Assembly (NCBI GenBank): GCA_905182985.1
Contig: CAJJDN010000124.1
Coordinates: 286,860 to 350,859, forward strand
DNA: 64,000 bases
Reading direction: 5' to 3'
Source of the DNA: Paramecium sonneborni
Taxonomy: Eukaryota; Ciliophora; Oligohymenophorea; Peniculida; Parameciidae
The notes below the pieces were generated by a model. That model did no database searches and was not told the origin of the DNA. It worked only from the letters and a program-made list of their open reading frames with translations. The position numbers and the translations under genes were made by a program. This document shows positions 37,673 to 48,493 of this stretch, in pieces (the first letter of the stretch is position 1; each line of letters begins with the position of its first letter).

Positions 37673-38153
37673 ATTGAATATTAATATAAATATTAATCAT
37701 GAAAAAATTTTATAAGTTTATATCTTGGATAATGATTATATAGAGTCTATGGATGACTGTTGTATTGTTAAAAGAGTAGTGTAGTGTTGGGATTGGTAAA
37801 ATAGAGATAACGTTTATTATTATAAAATATATTGTTATACTAAATACGGTCATTTTAAGGATCTTCTTAAGTTTGCCATCAACTTAAATCCCCTATTGCC
37901 TAAAAACAAGTCATTCCCTAAATGGGTTATGAATCTAGACTCTATTTATATTCAAGTAAGTATTAAATATGCTTTTTTCTTTTTGTTCAAATATAAGGAT
38001 GCCATGGTTTGTTTCCTTTAGGTATTATTTTGTTGTCTATATATTTTGACCTCCTTTTTTAAATAATGTTAATGTTTTAAATTAATCTATCCATTATACA
38101 ACTTCTTTTAAATTTAGGAATTTCAATCGTACAATTTTTATTATTCTAAATGA
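37644..38153 (+). pseudogene. PX-domain-like fragment without a start codon
   Basis: A frame open for 170 codons up to TGA at 38151-38153 reads [47 protein letters not shown] and PLLPKNKSFPKWVMN. The order (K-x-x-x-Y ... R/K-Y-x-x-F-x-x-L ... L-P-K) is that of a phosphoinositide-binding PX domain. No ATG precedes it in frame, and its beginning overlaps the last codons of the pentapeptide/WD40 gene in another frame. After the domain the sequence turns hydrophobic and low-complexity. It could be a gene remnant, or downstream exons of an unrecognised splice form. Confidence 0.4.
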
Positions 38154-38329
38154 CTCTAAATTCTAAACCTCTATAAACATTTGGGTTCTCTCTAATATGT
38201 TTAGGCAATGTTTAATAATAAGTATTTAATGATGCTCATTTTCATGGTCGTCTTTTATTAGATTCAACATTCTTCTTTCATCAATAAATACGCAATATGC
38301 TCCATATGATCTGAAAAATGACCATCTTT

Positions 38330-39247
38330 TCAATTAATTAATTTATTCTTCTTTTTTGGAAATTTTTCAGGTAATGTTTAAATTTCTCCCTCAGGCATAT
38401 GAGTTTATATTTTTATATGGGTATTCGATGCACTATCTCTTATTGGATTACCTTTTGTCAATTATTCAATCATTTTTTATTCATCAAAAAGTACAGATCC
38501 TGAAGTAATATCCCCCAAACTACATTTTTCATGTTCTCCTATTTTCTTCCATAATTCCCTTTATTTAGAATCGATGTAAAAATCACTCCATTACAATATG
38601 GTTTTGATCACAATAATAAAATTCTCTATCATTTAAGCAAAATCATTGCAATATCTATCATGTTCACAAAGTATCATAATTGTGTTAAACATATTCAATT
38701 TACAAGATTTACATCTACGTATAAACTTTTTCAATATATCATTTTCTTCAATAAATAATTATTCAAAACCATAAATGGGTATCAATAAGCATGATTAAAC
38801 TGCCATTTTTGGTATTTTACTTATAATATCTAAGGTTTAGATTTAAGAATTTATCTTTGAGAAACTTATTAGATTTAGTCATTTACGAAAACCAAAGAAT
38901 TATTTTTTAACACTTAATGATAAAGTAATAGATAACTTGTTCTGTTTTTTTCTCAAATGTAACAGATTTCTTCCATTTTTATAGTAAAAAGTAAAAATCA
39001 CTACATAAAATAAGTTTATCTTGTATTGGAAGTTAAGAAAAGATTTTAATAATACTTCAGTTAAAAGAATAAAAGTATAGCATCTTATACTCCCTTCTTG
39101 TAATTAAATCTTTTTATCAATTGTTATCTAAACTATCATATCTTTCAATGCCGCTGATATTTCTTTACTAAATGATATTATTTTCTACGCATTTTTAACT
39201 ATAAAGTTTATTTCTAAATCTGGATTTATAGCAATTTTTAAACTAAA
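38330..39247 (-). pseudogene. RING-like zinc-finger protein with one internal TGA
   Basis: A minus-strand frame runs from 39247 to TGA at 38330-38332, interrupted once by TGA at 38879-38881. The 3' part from ATG at 38806 (158 aa) has a degenerate RING-like zinc pattern: RRCKSCKLNMFNTIMILCEH then DRYCNDFAQMI, followed by a polar tail with ASNTHIKIQTHMPEGE. The 5' part reads FIVKNAQKIISFSKEISAAL and QEGSIRCYTFILLTEVLLKS. Both look coding. Either a nonsense mutation, an error at one base, or two separate genes. The downstream flank (38160-38330) has further coding-like minus-strand sequence in another frame (SYGAYCVFIDERRMLNLIKD). Confidence 0.4.
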
Positions 39248-40351
39248 TCAATACTAAGCTTATCATTAATTGTATGTAAAATTAGTAATAATTTTGTTTT
39301 AATCAGATATACCTATGATTTATTTCTCAATTTCTTTTGAATTATTCTAATTTAAGTAATTTTATGGGATTTAAAAAGGTTTTTGCTTTAACTCTAATTT
39401 GATTTGTGTCTAAATCCTTTTTTGAAATAAAAAACACACAATTTTTGAATGAATAAATTTCTAATAATATGACGAAATTAGTATTTGTAATTTGAATCCA
39501 TTTTCTTGAATTTCTGGTATTATGATTCATGCAAATAATTTATCTTGAATTAACTCGCTTTGTTTTTGTCTATGAAAATCCCAACAATCTTAAGGGGCGG
39601 ATTTATACTATATGTTAATATTCATTTCAACTTATTTGGCCATAATCGAAAGATTGGCATCAAAACTGTTAATTTTATGTAATCAAATGATGTCGCCTTC
39701 GCATATGCCTTATATCTTCCACAAATTCTTATTCTAACTAGTATTTGTACTTTCTTCCTTTTATCTTTATCAACATCTTCCTTTCATCTTTCTGTTTTTC
39801 TGTTTCTTTTAGGAATATCTTTGTTTAGTTTATCGAGCCAATGAACTTTCAGTATTTATTATTTAAGAGATTAGGGGCTTCATATCTTCTTCTCCTTATA
39901 ACAAAGCATAGGCTATTACTGTGACAAGCAATTTCCAATTATGTCTTTCGTATGCAATTTATATCATAATATTAGCTTTATCCTTTGTCAATATAACTTA
40001 TCCTATTATATCAACCCACAGACTTTAATTTCTAGAAATTACTATCTGTTGTTAAATAACTTAATGTAATGTGTGTTCCACTATACTATTTGATTATCTA
40101 CTTTTTGCTTTAAGTATTTATACAATCCATCATTCTTAGGTCGGTAGCTAAAATCTAATTCGGCAGGGTTATTTTTTTAAATGTCCCACACAGAATAAAA
40201 GGATTCTCCTTCTTGTTTTCAATTCACATGTTCTCCCTGTAATTGTGTTGAATCCATGTCGAATTCTTGAAGAGATACCCTAAAGAGGATAACATCTGGT
40301 ATCTTTGGTTGATTGTAATTTGATAAAGAAAAAAATTTTTAATGTTTTTAG
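39248..40351. other. Gene-poor stretch with broken minus-strand coding remnants
   Basis: No intact gene. Minus-strand segments look coding but change frame or hit TGA: 39342-39530 (FISKKDLDTNQIRVKAKTFL), and about 40070-40320 (PDVILFRVSLQEFDMDSTQL, then after a TGA KNNPAELDFSYRPKNDGLY). No family was recognised. Together with the RING-like locus these may be pieces of one decayed gene. Confidence 0.3.
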
Positions 40352-40567
40352 ATGATGGAAAATTTGTTGATGACATACAAGATCAGAGTATATTTTAATG
40401 TATCTACAGGAGAATGTAAATGTTATTAAATATCAAACTGGCCATCCTGCCCAAATTTTCTTAAAGAGATTTATGTAGAGAGAGTTTATAAGCTCTTTGA
40501 AAGGTTGGTAAAGTACTTAAATTATGAATGTTAAACATTGAATAGATTAGAAGTGTTAGAAAGATGA
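40352..40567 (+). CDS. Possible 71-aa protein, unknown
   Basis: ATG ATG at 40352, TGA at 40565-40567. It reads MMENLLMTYKIRVYFNVSTG, then CKCYQISNWPSCPNFLKEIY. Codon use is coding-like, with four Cys in the middle. No domain was assigned. A competing frame (YQTGHPAQIFLKRFM) also looks coding, so the true frame is unsure and the piece may be a fragment. Confidence 0.25.
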
Positions 40568-41630
40568 TGAAATCATCAAATATAATGATGAATTCAAATA
40601 ATTAAATGATAATGATTAAACTCAATTAAAAGATTGAATTCATTTGAAATGAATTATGAGGGATCTAATTAATTAATATAAAAGTTGATATTTCATACAT
40701 AAAGTATTCCTGTGATTCAAAGATATATTCAACACAATAAATATCAAACTAGAAAAATTTGTTGGATAGAGTACATTCATGAATTAATTAGAATGGAGGT
40801 ATTCAAAATTCATATATAGTTATTTCAATACTATGCATTTAATTATTCTTAAAAAGTATCAATTATTAAGACCCTTTTCTCTAAATATATGTTAATAAAC
40901 AATTGGAAATAATTTTATTGATATTTTTTAAATATAGCTTTCTCAATTAGGGTAATAATATATTCAATAATTAAGCTTGATAATATCTAGTGATTTGGTG
41001 CTTGATTTGTAAATTATCAAAAATCTATTGATTCTACTATCTTTATCATCACAATCATTTATGACAGATTAGTATATTATAAATGGAAATTACATTTTAA
41101 TAATTGAATCTTATATCTTGAATTTATTTTAAATATTAAAATTACTCTTCTTGATTATATCAATATTCCTTGATTAAAAACTGTTTCCCTTGAAGTCTCA
41201 GGTTCAACAATAATACTTTATCGTAGATTTATTTTTAATACTTACAAAATTTTTTTTTTCAAATAAACCAATTCGTAAAAAACAAATTAATAGTAATCTT
41301 TGTAAATCTGAAATCTTGTCCCTATAAAGTATAAAAGTTTTGTATATTGCATTTATTATAAAAATGAAAGATTTAGAAAAAATTAAACAAAATATATTTG
41401 ACTTTTAGTTCATAAATCCTTTAATATTAATTCATTTTAAAACATTTATGAATTGCTTTATACTTAATTAAATCCTTTTCATCTTTTTGTATTTTAAGAT
41501 GATTTACTATTGAAACTATAACTTAAATTAAATAAATACCAATTATATAGTAACGGATTTAGCTTAGTTTTTCCTATTTGAATATTAAATTTTTTGATAA
41601 TATCAATTAATTAAATTATAAATATAATTC
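40568..41630. other. A/T-rich intergenic gap
   Basis: About 1.06 kb with no open frame of note and frequent TGA. Nothing recognised. Confidence 0.35.
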
Positions 41631-42581
41631 ATGGGTACTCAAGCAAGTGCTTAAAGATTAAAAGATAGACAAATCAATCAATAATAATCAGATTATTCAA
41701 TAAAAATACCATCTTAGTAAAGATATTTTTAAGAATAGATAAATGCACAATGAGGAATAATAATAATCTTTGGAGGATCATTATTAAAATTAAGTACTCA
41801 AACATCTCTATTATTAGTTTTATTTGAAGAATCATCCCTATTAATCATAAAAGCGATATATCTTAAAGGCCCTTATATTATTTCTGATAAGATAAATAAT
41901 ATTACTGACAATCTTTATAAATTTTTGTTAAGAAGACTTAATCACCCCCTATTTTAAAATTGAATTATTTGGATTTGCATTCTTAACATACTAATTGTTA
42001 GTTATTTTGACTAGATACCCATTATTTTAAAATGTAATTTATTCAATTTATATGTTATCAGTCACCATTATCCTATGCAATATTCATTATAACTTTGCTT
42101 ATTGAACCATATATATTGTACTGCTTATATGTTCATATCAATATTATAGGTATTATTATATTTATTAATAAGACTCAAGTGTCATTTTTTATCTTTTGTT
42201 TATGCGATTTTTGAGTAGCTTTTTTTCTATTATTGCTCAAATAATATATCTTTGTTTTTCAAATGTTGCTTTAAATATGAAAAGTATTTAATAATAATTA
42301 TCTAAGGGGCTTTAATTTATTATGTAATTGCTGCCTTTGCTTTTGGCAAAATTGTGTTTTCATATTTTGACTCTCGTCTAGATATAGGCGCAATGGTTGT
42401 ATTAATGTTATCAGTTTAAATAATAGCTTTATCAGGATTTTTGATAAATTTAGTGACAAAGTAAATGTTGGAAGGAAGAGTAAAATATAATTATAAATTG
42501 TAGTTTTATATTAAAATAAATTAAATCTGTGGAATAACAAATGCTTATTAATTTGGTCTTTCCTTCCCATGCAATTTTTGA
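41631..42581 (+). pseudogene. Multi-pass membrane protein gene, frame interrupted
   Basis: It starts MGTQASAQRLKDRQ (myristoylation-type) at 41631, but this frame meets TGA after 40 codons (41751). Hydrophobic segments follow in another frame: FGFAFLTYQLLVILTRYPLF, MLSVTIILCNIHYNFAY (TGA) TIYIVLLI, and FYLLFMRFLSSFFSIIAQII. A clean 23-nt intron at 42284-42306 joins ALNMK to ALIYYVIAAFAFGKIVFSYF, then GAMVVLMLSVQIIALSGFLI, ending at TGA 42579-42581. The last part resembles the end of an ABC-exporter membrane domain, but no ATP-binding motifs follow, so this is weak. Probably a decayed or mis-sequenced membrane protein. Confidence 0.35.
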
Positions 42582-43111
42582 ATAGATGAAAATATCAATT
42601 TAAAATGAATATTAATAAATAATGAACAAATCTAATTTATGTAATTTTTATAATATTTGTAACCATAAATTTAGAAAGCCCATCTTCCTCTAAGATAAAT
42701 CAGATAATTCTGACACAATTTCTATTATAATTCAAAATTTTAATGGGAAATCTAAATCTTTTATGAACAATATTGATGGTTTTTAATTCAAACAACAGTA
42801 TTGCGTAATTTATTGTACAATGAACAAATAAAAAAAAGTAAACAATAAAATTCAATATAAAAAGAGACAATATAAATAAAGAGTTAAAAGGTGAATATAT
42901 AAGCAATATTTAGATTGAAAAAAAAAAAATTGACCTGATTTTTGTCAAAAAAATTAATGTTCAAAATGGGAATGTATTCCATATAAATTGAATAATATAT
43001 TTAAAATTTAAAATCTCTAACTTATTGTTAGATAAATTATATAATATAAAGTAACAAACTCCTTCATAATTAATTAGATTATGGAATAGGAGGAGCTTTC
43101 TATATATTTTT
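42582..43111. other. Intergenic gap
   Basis: About 530 A/T-rich bases between convergent loci. Nothing recognised. Confidence 0.35.
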
Positions 43112-44500
43112 TCATTAGTCCTTTCCTAGAAGACTAAATCTGGATGAAAATTGGCTTCCATATCCTTAATTCTCTAAAGTTAGTAAGGATTTGCGAAAAT
43201 ATTCTGGTAATATCTTACTTTAATCAAAATATTTTATAACTCTTTTAGATTAATTGACCTTTTTAACTTCTCATAAGTAAAGTTATTTATTTTCCTCTCT
43301 TTCTTTGATTAAAGTATTTAGATCATTATTTAATTATAGAATCTCTAATTCAACTACTTGTTTTTATAGTTCTTTTTCTCTCATTAAAACTTAGACTAGT
43401 TCATCTCTTATCATATTAGCAAACTATCTTAAATTTGGTTCCTCCATTTCTGATAGATTCATTTTAATATTGTTATGTTCTAGGCTATAAAGCAACCTTA
43501 GTTTTAATTCCATCATATTGAATATTTTTTAAACTTCTATAATCAAGAAATGTGAAAAGGCTAACAAAATTTAATATGACGTTTATCTCTAGCAGAAATA
43601 TTGAATGATCTTATTTAGAACTATAAGCTCCTCTCTCTATTTTTTTCAATCACTCTAAATGTTCTCTTAATATATCAAATAAATCAAATGATTCAGACTT
43701 CATATTCCTTATTTACATTCTATAAAACGAATTTAAGGTAATTACTTCTTTTTTTCTTAATATTTTTTAAATTAATGAATAAAGTGTTCTATTTCTTCAT
43801 TTTCCTTTAATAAGTATTTTTCATACTAATCTGTAATGTATTTCAAAACTTCAAATTTACAATAAAATTTGTACTCCTTTTCTAATCAAGTTTTGCTAAT
43901 CTTTTGATGTCTTCATGATTTTAAACTTCTTGAGTTTTTGCTTATATTACTTATGGTAAATTAATAATAACATTCACTTTTTTTTCTATCACTTAATGAT
44001 TCTCCTATAATTATTGTTACGCAGTCTCTAAAACTTTATTATTTATTCCTATTCAATTTATTCTAATTTTGATTTCTTTTCTGCTTAAAACCCTTTTAAT
44101 TTTGTATTCTCTTCATTTAATTCTATTATTCTGCATTAATATATTTCTAATTTCTAATTTCACACTCTCTTCTTTCTTCAATAACTCTTTTTCTTTTTAC
44201 AATTTAAATATCATTGTTTCTGCCTCGTTTAATAAAATTGTAACTGATTCCAATTTTTGAAGAGCTTTCTTTTATAATTTTAATTTCCACAATCCTTCAG
44301 CAAATGAATTTGTAAACAATTGATCTAAATCTATATCAATTCCTAATATAATTTAGATATCTTATTTTTATTACTTATGTTCTCTTGCAATAAACCCTAT
44401 CTTTTATTTTAAATCATAAATTTCATTTTAGAGTTTATTAATTTATATATTTTATCCAAGATACGAAAAATAACCTATTTACTTAAACTCTATCACAAGA
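43112..44500 (-). pseudogene. Coiled-coil protein gene with several frame interruptions
   Basis: On the minus strand, coiled-coil segments succeed each other: ALQKLESVTILLNEAETMIF, ELNEENTKLKGFQAEKKSKL, EKEYKFYCKFEVLKYITDQY, YLLKENEEIEHFIHQFKKYQ, MEEPNLRQFANMIRDELVQV and LMREKELQKQVVELEILQ, ending SRFSLLGKDQ at TGA 43112-43114. They need frame changes near 44110 and 43890, a possible 29-nt intron near 43540, and they cross one in-frame TGA at 43271-43273 (KQLYL-TGA-EVKK). The 5' end is unclear. Either a decaying gene or a gene in poorly resolved sequence. Similar coiled-coil genes are common in ciliates. Confidence 0.45.
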
Positions 44501-44804
44501 GTTGAAGAAACTACTAGAAATATATTAGATAGTTTAATACTTGATAATGATTACAAATAGAATATGATTAAGTCAAAAAAATAGAAAATTACAAATACCA
44601 ACATAAAAAAGATTAATTTTATATTACACATCTATAGCAATAAGTTAAAGATTTAGAATATAATTGATCTAAATTGAAACGAAATCAAAATCAATCATGT
44701 AACCATTCAAAAATAATGCCTACATGTTTTATGTATAGAATCTCTTATTTAGAAATTTCTAAAAGTCAATACTCTAAAGAAGAAGAGATACTATCACGAC
44801 TTGT

Positions 44805-45212
44805 TCAAAGGAAAGAACTTTTTGTAAATAATATTGAAGGACTCAAATTTAAATCAACTAAGTTTACTTATTTTTAGATTTACTTAGATTACTATATTAC
44901 TATGAAAATTACTGTTTTTATTGTCTATTCAATTCTTTGGAGAAATTAATTAACTGTTTTCTTCTAATTTTATAATTATATATCATTCATACTTTTATTA
45001 ATAATAGCATCTATTTGATTGATGATATAAAAAAATTCAGCTTTCAAAGAGTAAAGCTGGGGCAATTTAAAGATATTCAAAAGAAGCTTTTCAAATTCTT
45101 TGTTAAAATAACGATTCACTAAAAAACTTTTTGTTGTGAGAAATATAATTGTACAAATCATAGAAAGGATTACATCAGATCGACTCACCACAAAAGCACT
45201 TATAATTATCAT
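44805..45212 (-). CDS. Possible 135-aa protein with N-terminal membrane helix
   Basis: ATG at 45212, TGA at 44805-44807, 136 codons. It begins with a hydrophobic stretch (MIIISAFVVSRSDVILSMIC TIIFLTT), followed by FNKEFEKLLLNIFKLPQLY and a Gln/Lys-rich helical tail. No family was recognised. A plus-strand open frame at 44674-44877 overlaps it, so support is modest. Confidence 0.3.
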
Positions 45213-46090
45213 TATAATGAGGTTCTTCAAGGTTTGTTCGCCTCAAGACTGAAGCTAATTATAGATCCTTGAATGAATAAATTGCTATTTATTAATTTGT
45301 ATTATTGATTTTTAGTTCAAGTAAATTTTTCTAAATTTTTATATTATTTTTCTAAAAATAAACTTACTTGAATCATCATTAAACCGATCTAATAAAAAAA
45401 TATCTAATCATTTCTACTTTGATTAGAATTTATCGATAACGAAGTCGAAATTTCTGCATAAAAATAATATTATTATTAAATATAAATAAAGATCATCAAA
45501 TCAAAACATAAAAATAAACTACATTAAACTGAAGAGAATTTTATTCTCATAAATATATTTTTGATTTCAAAATCAATAATAATAAATATATTATATTTTA
45601 TAATAAGAAATTAAAACTAATTTTCTAAATTATCTATCGATTTAAAAAAAAAATTATTCATCTTAATCATTATAATACATAAAAGTTCTTTAATTTAAAG
45701 ATAAATAAAGAGAAATGACAAGAATGCTGTATAAAAATATTAAATATCTATTTCTTAATCATATCATAAAATTTATTAATGTAGAACCTTTAATATAATC
45801 TAATTGAATGCTAGATCAATTTTTTTTTTACCTCATTCTTTTTCAAAATTATTTGACAAATCCCTCTTATTCATTTAGATTTTTGCAAATGTAATCAGAC
45901 TCGCAATAAGAAAATTTTTTTTAATCTCTAACCCAATTTGTCTATGATGATTACTTATTACTTTTTATAAAACCAATATTGAATTTATTGGGATTAATAT
46001 TGCAATAGTCTTTCTAACATATTAAATTGAATATAATTAAATTCTCGGTCCTGATTAACAAAAAATTAAATTATATTTATAGATGAAAGT
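45213..46090. other. A/T-rich gap leading into the third duplicated block
   Basis: About 880 bases with only a 30-codon frame (from 45716) and frequent TGA. Nothing recognised. From 45583 it is part of the N-flanked duplicate. Confidence 0.35.
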
Positions 46091-47939
46091 ATGAATTTTT
46101 AATATAAATCAACGAGAAAAATTATAAAATAAAAATAAAGAGAGCAAAAGTAGAAAATAGGCTTTAAAAAAAATTCAATAATAAGCTACTTTGGGTTAAA
46201 AAGGAGAAGAATTGAAATAAATTCAAGAGAGGGTAAAAAATGATGAATTCAAATAGTATAATAAAATAAATGAAAATTAGATTAAAATGAAAAAAAAAGA
46301 TTAAAACGAAGTAAAGAAAGTATTAGAATGAAAGAAAGAGAAGAAGACACAAAATTTTGGAAAAATCAGATGAAAGTAATAGGTGATGCTTTAATTTATA
46401 AAGTAAAAAATGATAGATATAAAAAGAACTAAAAGTAAGTTGAAAATGATAAATAAAGTAAAGGAATTCGAAAAGAAAAAATAAAGCCAGCAATACATAC
46501 CTTTATAAAGGAAAATAAAATGTTTAAAATTAAAAATAACACAATTCCAAATAATTGTATTGCTTAGTTATATTTAAATTATATATTGAATGTTTGCTTC
46601 TCTTCTATCCTTAAAAAATGCAGGAATAGAAATTGTTTACTTTATTTCAGCCCTTTTATAAAGATTGCTCCTTTCTAAATTCATTATAGTAATTAAATGG
46701 TTTAATATTTCAAGCAAATTTGTTTATCCTTAGGAATTGTCATGATTCTATAATTAATTTNTAAATATATTATATTTTATAATAAGAAATTAAAACTAAT
46801 TTTCTAAATTATCTATCGATTTAAAAAAAAAATTATTCATCTTAATCATTATAATACATAAAAGTTCTTTAATTTAAAGATAAATAAAGAGAAATGACAA
46901 GAATGCTGTATAAAAATATTAAATATCTATTTCTTAATCATATCATAAAATTTATTAATGTAGAACCTTTAATATAATCTAATTGAATGCTAGATCAATT
47001 TTTTTTTTACCTCATTCTTTTTCAAAATTATTTGACAAATCCCTCTTATTCATTTAGATTTTTGCAAATGTAATCAGACTCGCAATAAGAAAATTTTTTT
47101 TAATCTCTAACCCAATTTGTCTATGATGATTACTTATTACTTTTTATAAAACCAATATTGAATTTATTGGGATTAATATTGCAATAGTCTTTCTAACATA
47201 TTAAATTGAATATAATTAAATTCTCGGTCCTGATTAACAAAAAATTAAATTATATTTATAGATGAAAGTATGAATTTTTAATATAAATCAACGAGAAAAA
47301 TTATAAAATAAAAATAAAGAGAGCAAAAGTAGAAAATAGGCTTTAAAAAAAATTCAATAATAAGCTACTTTGGGTTAAAAAGGAGAAGAATTGAAATAAA
47401 TTCAAGAGAGGGTAAAAAATGATGAATTCAAATAGTATAATAAAATAAATGAAAATTAGATTAAAATGAAAAAAAAAGATTAAAACGAAGTAAAGAAAGT
47501 ATTAGAATGAAAGAAAGAGAAGAAGACACAAAATTTTGGAAAAATCAGATGAAAGTAATAGGTGATGCTTTAATTTATAAAGTAAAAAATGATAGATATA
47601 AAAAGAACTAAAAGTAAGTTGAAAATGATAAATAAAGTAAAGGAATTCGAAAAGAAAAAATAAAGCCAGCAATACATACCTTTATAAAGGAAAATAAAAT
47701 GTTTAAAATTAAAAATAACACAATTCCAAATAATTGTATTGCTTAGTTATATTTAAATTATATATTGAATGTTTGCTTCTCTTCTATCCTTAAAAAATGC
47801 AGGAATAGAAATTGTTTACTTTATTTCAGCCCTTTTATAAAGATTGCTCCTTTCTAAATTCATTATAGTAATTAAATGGTTTAATATTTCAAGCAAATTT
47901 GTTTATCCTTAGGAATTGTCATGATTCTATAATTAATTT
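45583..47939. repeat. Direct duplication of 1,178 bp around a single N (probable assembly artefact)
   Basis: 45583-46760 and 46762-47939 appear identical (offset 1179), separated by the N at 46761. The second copy continues into unique sequence at 47940. Confidence 0.9.
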
Positions 47940-48307
47940 GCAATGATAATTTAATAATTAATTATATTTAAACATTATAGCAATAAAATAGTTTTGTTAG
48001 TGTATTTTAAAATTTTTTTCACAATGCAGCAAATTTCTAATTCTTGCATTTAAATCATATTCTGCTAAGTTATCTTAAAAAATTAACATAGAAAAAAATT
48101 AAATATAATCCTTAATAAAAATTTAACTTTTATGAAAGCGACCATTTAATTTTAAATTAAATTTATTTGTCACAAAGAATGTAGATATATTACCTAAATA
48201 TCTTATCATATACTTTTTTTTAACCTAATAAAATTAAATTAAAAATAGTCAATATTTATTTATCACAAATAATTTAAAAAAATCTAAAAAGTAAGATGAG
48301 CACCTGA
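47507..48307 (+). CDS. Possible 266-aa charged protein, unknown (upstream frame broken)
   Basis: Frame without TGA for 267 codons, ATG at 47507, TGA at 48305-48307. The first third is highly charged and coding-like (MKEREEDTKFWKNQMKVIGD, ALIYKVKNDRYKKNQKQ); the rest is hydrophobic/polar and less convincing. Just upstream (47270-47506) a different frame also looks coding and coiled-coil (ALKKIQQQATLGQKGEELKQ), so a frameshift or unseen intron probably joins them. The duplicated first copy (46328-46760) holds the same start, cut at the N. Function unknown. Confidence 0.35.
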
Positions 48308-48493
48308 TAACGCAATTATTTAATTATCTTAAAAATCTATAAAAAATAGATTCAATGCAAAAAATTATAAAGATATTTATCAAAAAATTTAAGATAGCGA
48401 TTAAATTATAGATGATGATTTTATTAAAAAATTAACAGCTATTTAATTAACTTTTGATTTATAAATAATGAATTTTAATTTAATTAAAAATTA

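Noticed and set aside
41631..42581. An ABC transporter or BAX-inhibitor-type membrane protein.
   Set aside because: Only hydrophobic patterning supports either; no Walker or signature motif follows and the frame is broken.
44674..44877. Plus-strand 67-codon frame starting MKRNQNQSCNHSK.
   Set aside because: It overlaps the somewhat better minus-strand frame at 44805-45212 and shows no recognisable feature.
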